The position numbers and the translations under genes are program-made. Below are positions 16,753-24,837 of a stretch of DNA of 64,000 bases, in pieces. Under the pieces are notes generated by a model that was given only the letters and a program-made list of their open reading frames with translations, was not told where the DNA came from and did no database searches. Numbering within the stretch: the first letter of the stretch is position 1; each line of letters starts with the position of its first letter. This DNA comes from Paenibacillus phytorum (GTDB lineage Bacteria; Bacillota; Bacilli; Paenibacillales; NBRC-103111): contig NZ_WHOA01000072.1 in assembly GCF_013141715.1 (NCBI RefSeq), forward strand, positions 1-64,000. The letters run 5' to 3'.

Positions 16753-18850
16753 TTTTCATTGCCTCGAACTGGCTCCGATAAGGGGTCAGTTCATTTTTTA
16801 TGCGACTGTACATCCCGTTGGGCATCAGTTCTCTTGCTTTGACGTTATCATGTAGGGTGACATTCAGAATTTGAATCATCACTTTCTTCATCTCCCGATC
16901 AAGAACCGGACACATCAGCTCAATACGACGAGTCAAATTACGTGTCATCCAGTCGGCCGAAGATAAATAGACATCAACAAGTCCGCCATTTTCGAAATAA
17001 TAAATGCGGGAATGCTCCAAGAAACGATCTACAATACTCCGAACCGTAATATTCTCGCTAATCCCAGGTACCCCTGGACGCAAGCAGCATACGCCGCGAA
17101 TAATTAATTCAATCTTCACACCTGCTTGCGAAGCCGCATACAAGGCATCTACCATCTCTTGATTGGATAATGAGTTCATTTTTGCAATAATTCGGGCAGG
17201 TCTGCCCGCTCTAGCGTGCTCAGCTTCACGCTCGATAAGCTCGAATAGCTTATCCTTCAAATCCGTAGGAGCCACAGCGAAAGACTGCCAATCATGAGGC
17301 GCGGAGTAGCCAGTAATCTCATTGAAAAGCGCGGAGGCATCCTCTCCAATCACACTATTTGCAGTGAATAGCCCTACATCTGTGTAAAGACGGGCTGTGC
17401 TGTCGTTATAATTACCCGTTCCCACATGAACATATCGGCGGAGATTCTGCTCTTCTTGTCTCACGACGAGTGTGATCTTGGCATGCGTTTTGAGCCCCAC
17501 AAGTCCATAAACCACATGACAGCCTGACTTTTCAAGCATTCTTGCCCATGCAATATTTCGCTCTTCGTCGAATCTGGCTTTCAGCTCCACAACTACCGTG
17601 ACCTGCTTCCCGGACTCCGCGGCTCTCGCTAACGCTTGAATAATCGGCGAGTTTCCGCTCGCTCTATACAGTGTCATTTTGATCGCGAGTACTTTCGGAT
17701 CATAGGCAGCATGGATGATGAAGTCTGTTACTGCGTCGAACGTTTCATAGGGATGATGTACCAATACATCCTTTTGCTTTAGAACCTCGAAGAAGTCAGT
17801 TGTATCCTCAAATTCTATGGGATATTTGGCAGCAATACGCGGATAGCGAAGATTTTCAAAGCCATTGAGCGTACCGGCCAGCTTCATGAAATATGTGATG
17901 TCCAGCGGTCCGTCAATTTCAAAAATTTGTTCTTCAATCTCGAACTCTTCCTGAAGTTGTGCAAGCGCATAAGGATGAATGCCCTCTTGTACTTCGAGTC
18001 GAACAGGAGAGCCCCAGCGTCTGCGTCTAAGCTCCTTCTCGATCTCCTCAAGCAGATCTTCCGCCCCTTCTTCATTGAGCGTTAAATCGGCGTTTCGAGT
18101 CACCCTGAACCCGTGAACGGAAATCGGAATGTATCCACTGAAAAGCGATTCTATATGATGCTCGATCAATTCCTCAATAAGAATAAATTCTGTTTTTTTA
18201 CTATTTGGCCGTGTTGGCACGGGAATATAACGGGATAAATTGCTCGGTACTTGAACGATGGCAAAATAAGGCTCATCATCCGGATCATCCCCTTCTCGCA
18301 CAAGTAAGACGGCTAAATAGACGGATTGATTATGTACAAGTGGAAATGGACGACTTTGATCCACAGCCATCGGCGTTAATACAGGAAAAATAATATCATG
18401 ATAATAAGCATCCATGGCTTTTTTTTGTGTCGTATTCAAATCTTCAAATTCCGTAAACACAATGCCTTCTTTGGTTAGCAGTCTCGTTACTTCACGATAC
18501 GTTTTGTACTGTTCTGTTACCATTTTGGCAGTACGCTTCATAATTCGTTTAATCAGGCCGGCAGGGGTGTAGCCTGTGAAGTCTTTCTTCGTATACCCAG
18601 CCTTGATTTGATCCTTCAGTCCTGCGACACGAACACTCATGAACTCATCGAGATTGCTGGATACGATGGACAGAAATTTCACACGCTCAAGCAGCGGTGT
18701 GCTCGCATCTTGAGCTTCCTCCAGAACACGCCAATTGAACTCGATCCAGCTTAAATCCCGGTTTAAGTACTTGGTCGAAATCTCTTTGACTTCCTTGACT
18801 TCTTTGAGCTCTTTAACTTCTTTCAAATCAGGTTCGCGCGCAATGCTCAT
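16718..18850 (-). CDS. ppk: Polyphosphate kinase 1
   Basis: This 710-residue enzyme builds polyphosphate from ATP. It shows the Ppk1 layout: an N-terminal helical domain with NRDLSWIEFNWRVLEEA near residue 29, a head domain, and two phospholipase-D-like C-terminal domains. The phosphorylated His lies in LKTHAKITLVVR near residue 460, and a second active-site His in FLEHSRIYYF near 617. The first 25 residues are an unusual charged tail made of five Lys-Glu-(Val/Leu/Ile) triplets encoded by a 9-bp repeat. The GGAGG site at 18855-18859 is only 4 bases from the ATG. The last 35 bases overlap the end of ppx. Confidence 0.96.
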   Translation of the reverse strand: MSIAREPDLKEVKELKEVKEVKEISTKYLNRDLSWIEFNWRVLEEAQDASTPLLERVKFLSIVSSNLDEFMSVRVAGLKDQIKAGYTKKDFTGYTPAGLIKRIMKRTAKMVTEQYKTYREVTRLLTKEGIVFTEFEDLNTTQKKAMDAYYHDIIFPVLTPMAVDQSRPFPLVHNQSVYLAVLLVREGDDPDDEPYFAIVQVPSNLSRYIPVPTRPNSKKTEFILIEELIEHHIESLFSGYIPISVHGFRVTRNADLTLNEEGAEDLLEEIEKELRRRRWGSPVRLEVQEGIHPYALAQLQEEFEIEEQIFEIDGPLDITYFMKLAGTLNGFENLRYPRIAAKYPIEFEDTTDFFEVLKQKDVLVHHPYETFDAVTDFIIHAAYDPKVLAIKMTLYRASGNSPIIQALARAAESGKQVTVVVELKARFDEERNIAWARMLEKSGCHVVYGLVGLKTHAKITLVVRQEEQNLRRYVHVGTGNYNDSTARLYTDVGLFTANSVIGEDASALFNEITGYSAPHDWQSFAVAPTDLKDKLFELIEREAEHARAGRPARIIAKMNSLSNQEMVDALYAASQAGVKIELIIRGVCCLRPGVPGISENITVRSIVDRFLEHSRIYYFENGGLVDVYLSSADWMTRNLTRRIELMCPVLDREMKKVMIQILNVTLHDNVKARELMPNGMYSRIKNELTPYRSQFEAMKITSWKKLRLES
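18779..18823 (-). repeat. 9-bp in-frame tandem repeat in the ppk N-terminus
   Basis: Five copies of a degenerate 9-bp unit encode residues 10-24 of Ppk as Lys-Glu-Val/Leu/Ile triplets. Copy changes keep the frame, so the tail length could vary between strains. Confidence 0.7.
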
Positions 18851-18901
18851 AAAGCCTCCACTTATATTTTCTTCTGTTTTCTATCTGTGCCATTTATCTT
18901 C

Positions 18902-18930
18902 ATTGTACTATGCGTGCTCTACACCGACAA
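18902..18930 (-). promoter_or_regulatory. Sigma-A-type promoter of ppk
   Basis: On the minus strand TTGTCG (18925-18930) and TACAAT (18902-18907) are 17 bases apart and about 50 bases before the ppk ATG. Hexamers and spacing equal those of the ppx promoter, though the flanks differ. Confidence 0.7.
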
Positions 18931-19042
18931 TGCAGAATCCCCTTTTTTAGTATATGAAGATTTTGTAAAGGTGATGTTATTTCCGTATTTATCCAAGATC
19001 ATGTTACAATGAAAAGACTTGAAACAAGGAGAGAAAAAGACC

Positions 19043-20179
19043 ATGGGTATCCTGAATCCACGTTTAGTTCATCAGATTTTCAGGGGCATTTGGGTGGCAC
19101 TAATCATTGTTCTAATCGGACTCGCTTTCTACTATGTTATCCCACTGATTTACCCATTTATTTTCGGCTGGATTCTAGCTCTTATGCTTAATCCCCTTGT
19201 GAACTTCTTCCAATTCAAGGTAAAGTTGCCGCGCTGGCTTGCTGTGACCTTATCCATGTTGTTATTCATAAGTGCCATGGTTACGGCCATAACCTTACTA
19301 GTTGCGAATATAGTCGTAGAATTAGGATCACTTGCGGATACCTTGCAGATTCAGATTAACCTATGGGTGGAGCAATTCAATGTTTTCATTAACTCAACGG
19401 CTTTCCAAAATTGGATTGAACGTATTAATCAGTTTTTTGAAAATAACCCGAAATACCAAGAAACCGTCAACAACAATTTATCTTCGACAGCAGGCTCCAT
19501 TGCAGACGTGAGTAAGTTCATTATTGGCTATGTATTTGATACTTTGAAAAGATTTCTAACTTCTTTGCCGAATATCGCAACCATCACTATTATTGTTATG
19601 CTGGCCACCTTTTTCATTAGTAAAGATTGGTATCAGCTTATCAAACGATATAAAGGGATCTTCTCCGACATGATTGTGAAGACAACCCAATTGATTCGGA
19701 CCGATTTGCAAAAAGCACTTTTCGGCTACATGCGCGCCCAACTGATTCTTGTTTCGCTAACCGCTCTTGTGGTCATCATTGGCTTGCTGGTCTTGCGCGT
19801 TGACTATGCCATAACCATCGGTTTATTAACAGGCTTAGCAGACCTGATGCCTTACTTGGGGACAGGTGCGGTTATGGTACCTTGGATCTTATATGTTTTC
19901 TTTGCGCAAGGAGACTATTTCCTCGGAATCGGCCTCAGTGTTCTGTATGGTGTCATCGTGATTGCCAGACAGATTATGGAGCCTAAGGTGCTCGCCTTTT
20001 CAGTCGGATTAGACCCTCTGGCTACGTTAATCGCCATGTTCGTTGGATTGAAACTATTCGGACTCCTCGGGCTTCTTGTTGGTCCTGTGACTCTCATTCT
20101 GATTGCTGCGTTCTATCGCGCAAGAATCTTTCATGATATGGCGGCTTACATACAAAAAGGCTCGGTTCCTCCCAAATAG
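19043..20179 (+). CDS. ytvI: YtvI-like sporulation membrane protein, AI-2E transporter family
   Basis: The 378-residue protein has about eight membrane helices in the pattern of the AI-2E/PerM family. A pair of helices lies at the start, a long extracytoplasmic stretch at about 75-170, and a cluster of helices to the end. A PYLGTGAVMVPW segment near residue 280 and a closely following MEPKVLAFSVGLDPLATLIAMF segment (positions about 312-333) are family hallmarks. YtvI is a sporulation-linked membrane protein in Bacillus. AAGGAG at 19026-19031 supports the ATG at 19043 rather than the TTG at 19019. It converges on fxsA through a shared terminator, as part of the conserved fxsA-ytvI-citZ neighbourhood. 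Confidence 0.87.
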   Translation: MGILNPRLVHQIFRGIWVALIIVLIGLAFYYVIPLIYPFIFGWILALMLNPLVNFFQFKVKLPRWLAVTLSMLLFISAMVTAITLLVANIVVELGSLADTLQIQINLWVEQFNVFINSTAFQNWIERINQFFENNPKYQETVNNNLSSTAGSIADVSKFIIGYVFDTLKRFLTSLPNIATITIIVMLATFFISKDWYQLIKRYKGIFSDMIVKTTQLIRTDLQKALFGYMRAQLILVSLTALVVIIGLLVLRVDYAITIGLLTGLADLMPYLGTGAVMVPWILYVFFAQGDYFLGIGLSVLYGVIVIARQIMEPKVLAFSVGLDPLATLIAMFVGLKLFGLLGLLVGPVTLILIAAFYRARIFHDMAAYIQKGSVPPK

Positions 20180-20198
20180 ACGGGGTGACCGAGCCTTT
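20156..20198. terminator. Bidirectional terminator between ytvI and fxsA
   Basis: AAAGGCTCGGT (20156-20166) pairs perfectly with ACCGAGCCTTT (20188-20198). The ytvI stop codon lies inside the loop. Confidence 0.8.
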
Positions 20199-20202
20199 GT
20201 TT

Positions 20203-20598
20203 TTATCTGCGTTTAATGATATTGATGCGGCCTCTGCCGATTTGCTTTTGAATCAGTGCAAGCAGCATTACCTTGAAGATCGGTCTCGTGTAAGGAAAAA
20301 CAAGTAGAAATCCGAAAATATCGGTGATGAACCCCGGTGTAATTAATAGAATGCCTCCGATGAAAATACAGATTCCATCTAACAAATGCTGTGCAGGCAG
20401 TTGGCCCTGAGACCACTCAAACTTGGCATACTCCAGCACTTTGCGTCCTTCCCGCTTGGCGAAATAGGCACCTAAGAAGCCGCTTATTATAATAAGCGCG
20501 AATGTTGTCCAGCCGCCAATAAAATGCCCAAGTGTAATAAGAAGCGTAATTTCTATGGCAGGCACTAGAATTAAAATGGCAAGAATGATACGAAACAT
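20203..20598 (-). CDS. fxsA: FxsA family membrane protein
   Basis: This 131-residue protein has the FxsA pattern: an N-terminal hydrophobic helix with LVPAIEITLLI, a second helix (TTFALIIISGFLGAYFAKREG) and a GGILLITPGFITDIFGFLL segment near residue 85, ending in a basic tail (GRGRINIIKRR). FxsA was named in E. coli for its effect on phage T7 exclusion by the F plasmid; its normal role is not clear. It lies next to ytvI as in Bacillus and 14 bases downstream of a thioesterase gene, with which it is probably co-transcribed. Confidence 0.9.
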   Translation of the reverse strand: MFRIILAILILVPAIEITLLITLGHFIGGWTTFALIIISGFLGAYFAKREGRKVLEYAKFEWSQGQLPAQHLLDGICIFIGGILLITPGFITDIFGFLLVFPYTRPIFKVMLLALIQKQIGRGRINIIKRR

Positions 20599-20612
20599 AA
20601 GCTCAGCCCCTT

Positions 20613-21077
20613 TTATGAATACTTAGCTAACAGCTGCCATAATTCTGGCGCTTCCTTCTCTATACGTATTGGCTTCCAAGAAGGATTCACCCAAACGTGA
20701 CGAGTTGCTCCAGTAACAAGTAATTCCCCAGTAGGTTGTGCAGCAGAATCTTCGTTTAGAGTCATCATTTCTTCCGAAACTTTACGGATTTCATAAGCAA
20801 AATGGAGCCGAACACTGCTCATGTCAATCACTCGTGTGTTCACGCATACCAAGTCATCATAACGTGCAGGCTTCTTGAACTTAATCTCTGCTTCAACAAG
20901 CGGCAGCAATAGCCCCTTCTCCTCAATTCGCCGGTATGGGTATCCAAGCTCCCTGATAAGTTCGGTCCTCCCAATCTCGAACCACGTCAAATAGTTGGCA
21001 TGGTACACAACCCCCATTTGATCCGTTTCTTCATATCTCACACGAAACTGATGCTGATGCCAATGTTCCTGAGTCAT
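20613..21077 (-). CDS. Acyl-CoA thioesterase, YbgC/4HBT hotdog family
   Basis: The 154-residue protein is a hotdog-fold thioesterase with the catalytic YEETDQMGVVYHANYLTWFE segment at about residues 14-33, in which the Asp is the family's catalytic residue. Members hydrolyse short-chain or hydroxybenzoyl-type acyl-CoA. The ATG at 21077 is chosen for the GGAGG 10 or so bases upstream; the open frame extends 37 codons further without a ribosome site. It precedes fxsA closely. A perfect 16-bp hairpin upstream isolates it from the catabolic operon. Confidence 0.88.
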   Translation of the reverse strand: MTQEHWHQHQFRVRYEETDQMGVVYHANYLTWFEIGRTELIRELGYPYRRIEEKGLLLPLVEAEIKFKKPARYDDLVCVNTRVIDMSSVRLHFAYEIRKVSEEMMTLNEDSAAQPTGELLVTGATRHVWVNPSWKPIRIEKEAPELWQLLAKYS

Positions 21078-21189
21078 GTTGTTTGATCCTCCGGTGAAAA
21101 GTCTTTGATCTATTATATCACAAAGGGAACGATTAAAAGTTAGGGAGACGAGAGGGAAACGTGGAGAAGTGAAGCGGTCATTCCCCATA

Positions 21190-21225
21190 CCAAAAGGTCT
21201 CCCACTGATGTGGGAGACCTTTTGG
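21190..21225. terminator. Perfect 16-bp hairpin at the left border of the catabolic operon
   Basis: Two perfectly complementary 16-base arms (21190-21205 and 21210-21225) flank a 4-base loop. It lies 54 bases after the FAD-oxidoreductase gene, so it should end the long minus-strand operon. The T run is short. Confidence 0.75.
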
Positions 21226-21278
21226 TAGTGTATAGTAGTTATGATTTGGAATTCCGGGGGAACAGCTGACTTGGGCCG

Positions 21279-22829
21279 TTATACTTGAATAATTTGTCCA
21301 TCTAATTCTAACCGTTCCCTAAGGACCTCGTAATCAACATCCTGAACCGCACATCCTTGTTCTATGGCCAAAGCAGCCGCAGTTGCCGCAGATTGCCCCA
21401 AGATCATAAAAATCGGCTCCATTCTGATCGAACCATAGGCGATATGGGAAGACGATAAGCAGACCGGAACCAGGAGATTGGAACACTCCTCTCCCCTTGG
21501 TACAATTGCGCGATAAGAGATCGGATAAGCGCCGGTTGGACTGATTTCAACGTTACCTTCATTCACACAACGTCCATCCAGTACGATTCTCCTGCAATTA
21601 TGTGAATCCATGGTATAAGCGGCAAGTCCAATGGAATCCGTTACCTTTTCAATTTTGCGGCAGTGACGCTCCGTCATGACGACTTCGGATACCATTCGTC
21701 GAGCTTCACGTACGTACAATTGGTGAGGCCACCCATTCGTATCCAAGAATTCATCGGCAGGAAGTCCCCACTGCCTCATTTCACCTCTAATGCGGGCAGG
21801 AATACTATCATCATTTGAGAGAAAATAAAGCAGGCCCAAATTGTAATTGACGTGGTCTTGATAAATTCGCTCTCTAGTTGCATAATCGCCGTCCGGCCAA
21901 TCATAATTGCCGCCAATATGATCGGTACTGAAACCTCCTCGATTATTCAAATCCGTTTTCCCACGGGGCATCATGACATTCAGCTTTAACGCATCCCATA
22001 CCCCTGAGCGGATATATCGGGCCATTAGAGCAAACCGTCCGGGATCATAATGGGAAGGTTGCGGGAACGGGATCTGATTATCCGGCACGTTCGTAAGGCA
22101 AATGCGGAAATTATACGCTTGAACGCATTTGTCTCCCTGACCTTGAAATCCCGGCTCTGCATCGCTGACACCGGGAAGCAGGCCGCTGTCCGGCTTCCCT
22201 TCGATTCTATACGGGTCAACCCATGTATAGAAATTATGCTTTGGGTGTCCGAAATGAATGCCATTCAGCGTTTCCTTGTATAAGGAATTTGACTCTCGAC
22301 CGACATGGTAGGAAATGCCGGCACGGGCTAACAGATCACCTTCATAAGTCGCATCGATGAAGATAGATGCAGAGAAGGTATTACCATTCTCCATGGTGAT
22401 TCTGGTTATCCGACCGTTCTGCATGTCAACTTTATCTAAATGCTGTTTGTAGTAAACGGGTACCGCTGCATCCTGCACCCATTCCGTAAAGATCCGTTCT
22501 GCGATATGGGGCTCAAACGCCCACGCTGCCCCATCCGATTCGCGGCTGCCATAATGTTTGCCCAACGTTCTATAGAATGCTCTGGACAGTCCCCCGATGG
22601 CCTCCTCGCTGCCGATATCCGTTCGACCCAGGCCACTGGCCGACATTCCACCAAGATGCATGCCAAATTCTGCAATCACTGCTCGAAGTCCCATCCTGCT
22701 CGCTTGAACCGCAGCGACAATCCCTGCTGGAGTTCCCCCAAATATACATAGATCCGCTTGAACATGCTTCGGATTTGATTCAGCGTTCCCCTCAGCCGAG
22801 TAATATGTTAACAGGTTGAAGTCAGTCAA
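21279..22829 (-). CDS. FAD-dependent oxidoreductase (PF12831-like)
   Basis: This 516-residue flavoprotein opens with the dinucleotide-binding fold (DLCIFGGTPAGIVAAVQASR near residue 26), followed by a GGMSASGLGRTD segment near 60 and an IDATYEGDLLARAG motif near 165. These are typical of the FAD_oxidored family met in polysaccharide catabolic clusters. The C-terminus has a second FAD-contact region (EPIFMILGQSAATAAALA). Substrate unknown; a sugar or a sugar acid is plausible from context. It is the last gene of the long operon and starts at a TTG with AGGTGG upstream. There is no signal peptide, so it should act in the cytoplasm. Confidence 0.85.
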   Translation of the reverse strand: MTDFNLLTYYSAEGNAESNPKHVQADLCIFGGTPAGIVAAVQASRMGLRAVIAEFGMHLGGMSASGLGRTDIGSEEAIGGLSRAFYRTLGKHYGSRESDGAAWAFEPHIAERIFTEWVQDAAVPVYYKQHLDKVDMQNGRITRITMENGNTFSASIFIDATYEGDLLARAGISYHVGRESNSLYKETLNGIHFGHPKHNFYTWVDPYRIEGKPDSGLLPGVSDAEPGFQGQGDKCVQAYNFRICLTNVPDNQIPFPQPSHYDPGRFALMARYIRSGVWDALKLNVMMPRGKTDLNNRGGFSTDHIGGNYDWPDGDYATRERIYQDHVNYNLGLLYFLSNDDSIPARIRGEMRQWGLPADEFLDTNGWPHQLYVREARRMVSEVVMTERHCRKIEKVTDSIGLAAYTMDSHNCRRIVLDGRCVNEGNVEISPTGAYPISYRAIVPRGEECSNLLVPVCLSSSHIAYGSIRMEPIFMILGQSAATAAALAIEQGCAVQDVDYEVLRERLELDGQIIQV

Positions 22830-22871
22830 TGCTTTGCCACCTGCTTTCCTTATATGTTACCGGTATCCCCT

Positions 22872-24821
22872 TCAACTTGTACCAAACCAAAAACCGATCA
22901 CATTCACAATCTCCCAGAATCCGTCCGCTCTGCCGATCACGGTAATCGAGTCTCCCGGATTTGCCGACTGAATCAACGGTAATCCCCCTTGTGGTGTCCA
23001 AATCGCTGATCCTGCCGAAGTTGTAATCTTTAACATAGATGACTTCTCAATGAAAAAGGTAAATAAGAATCCTTTTTTTGCTGCTGGCAAAGAAAGCAAG
23101 ATGTCGCCCGAAGCATCAGCATTCGTAATTTTAGTGCCCATCCAGCTTAAGCTGACGGGACCGGATGAACCGACTTTTTGCAGGGGCAGCGAAACATTCG
23201 AGATAACCACTTCAGAAGTGGCCGCGTCAATCGAATAAAGGCTTTGTGCTCCTCCTCTCACACTGCAATTCACGTATTTCATGCCCCGAATTTGCTCATT
23301 ATTATTCTTTTTGGCAGTGAATCCTCTGACGATTATCGGAACAGCCCGTTCATCAATCGATTCGCAGTCATAATACTCCACGTTGCCGATCGCTACTCTC
23401 GGAAACTGCGGTACTGTGGTAACGATGAACGAAGAACCGAAGCCATAGGGGTCCTCTGGCGCGTTCACCGTGTTACAGTTGACCGCTCTGCAGCGGACAT
23501 ATGTCGTCTTGATGCTATCGGGAGAACAGGACAACACGGAATATCCGGCGTACTGTTCGTTTTCCGCTGTGCAGTCGATCAGCCGCACTTCGCCTTTAAC
23601 CCCTTTTGTTCCATCCCCGCCATAATTGATGGAGTATCCGAATGAATTCCCCTTGGTTCGGCATCCTTCAAATGTAATGTCGATCCGATCGTTAGCTGAT
23701 GTTAGTTTCTGCAAGCTAACCAGGAAGCCGCGTCCGATATTCCCCTCCGCTACGCAGTTAACGAAACGTACCCGCTTCAGGACCTCCCGACCCGTCGTAT
23801 TGTTGGGTTCAATATCAACGCCACTCTTCGGCGATGTCCCTGTCGTATTATTAAAGCGGCAGTTTTCCACAAGCAGCCCCTCTACCGTAATGACGGAAAG
23901 CCCCTGACGCCGATTATTATTGGCTGTACAGTTGGTTAACACAATATTTTTACAGTAAGACTGGACCGCCAGATAGGCTCCAACATAAAAACCATCTCCA
24001 CCACTGTCGTTGGCGTTAATCCGCTCAATGACCACGTTCTCTGAACCGCTGATGTCAAAAATGTGGGCCTGCTCCCCGGTGGAATAGACCGCTTTGTTCA
24101 TTTGCAATGTCGCACCGTTCCCGATTACATGGACATTCCTAACGTCCAGAATTCGGATTAGTCGTTCATACGGCGCTTTGAGGTTCAATGTGTCGATCGC
24201 CTGGACGACTGTTCCGGGTTCGAATTCGATGACCGTGTCGCTTGGAAAATACAACTGGCCCGTAAGATAGAACCCGCTGCGCTGCTTGGGAATAAACAAC
24301 TTCCTGCCAGCTGCCGCCCGGAGCGCGTTCTGCAGCTGCTGTGTTTCGACCGTTACACCATCGCCTTTTGCACCAAACCAAGAAGCGCTAATCGTATCGC
24401 CGCTGTATACTCTTAGGAAACGCCGCCCGTTGAGACCTACGATAAGGGTTCCATCATTGTCGGCAGAGGAAGTGTCATTCGCATCATAAAGGAAGAAGCC
24501 TTCTCTTCCTTTATCCGTCACATAATAAGCAAAGGCTGGATTGATTAGAGTACCCGTTCTTAATTGAGACAAGGTTGTGGCCACACAAACTTTGTATTGG
24601 TCCAAATCCATCAACGGAAAGCTGGTATTATTGTTTCCGTATACCGCTCCTGTAACAGACTGTTCCGAACTGCCACGTGCAATTCCGAATCGGCCGAAGA
24701 ACAGCCCTTCAGCTGTTAATGCCGCCCCTGCTGCTCCTAAGGTAGCAAGCAGCTTTCGTCTACTAATTGGCCCTTGCATCTTATTGGCTTCGTTGAATGC
24801 TTCCTTTTGCTTATCCTCCAT
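22872..24821 (-). CDS. Exported beta-helix (pectate-lyase-like) protein, twin-arginine leader
   Basis: The 649-residue protein has a leader with ISRRKLLATLGAAGAAL near residue 20, resembling a Tat signal. A region at about 110-200 resembles Pectate_lyase_3 (SASWFGAKGDGVTVETQQLQ). Next come repeated short strands with Asn-rich turns (such as NCTANNNRRQGLSV), the signature of a right-handed parallel beta-helix, to about 540, and then a beta-rich tail. Such proteins bind or cleave acidic polysaccharides, but a catalytic set is not identifiable here. The ATG at 24821 has TGGGAGG 8 bases upstream and lies 16 bases after the preceding gene's stop. Confidence 0.82.
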   Translation of the reverse strand: MEDKQKEAFNEANKMQGPISRRKLLATLGAAGAALTAEGLFFGRFGIARGSSEQSVTGAVYGNNNTSFPLMDLDQYKVCVATTLSQLRTGTLINPAFAYYVTDKGREGFFLYDANDTSSADNDGTLIVGLNGRRFLRVYSGDTISASWFGAKGDGVTVETQQLQNALRAAAGRKLFIPKQRSGFYLTGQLYFPSDTVIEFEPGTVVQAIDTLNLKAPYERLIRILDVRNVHVIGNGATLQMNKAVYSTGEQAHIFDISGSENVVIERINANDSGGDGFYVGAYLAVQSYCKNIVLTNCTANNNRRQGLSVITVEGLLVENCRFNNTTGTSPKSGVDIEPNNTTGREVLKRVRFVNCVAEGNIGRGFLVSLQKLTSANDRIDITFEGCRTKGNSFGYSINYGGDGTKGVKGEVRLIDCTAENEQYAGYSVLSCSPDSIKTTYVRCRAVNCNTVNAPEDPYGFGSSFIVTTVPQFPRVAIGNVEYYDCESIDERAVPIIVRGFTAKKNNNEQIRGMKYVNCSVRGGAQSLYSIDAATSEVVISNVSLPLQKVGSSGPVSLSWMGTKITNADASGDILLSLPAAKKGFLFTFFIEKSSMLKITTSAGSAIWTPQGGLPLIQSANPGDSITVIGRADGFWEIVNVIGFWFGTS

Positions 24822-24837
24822 CGACAATACCTCCCAT

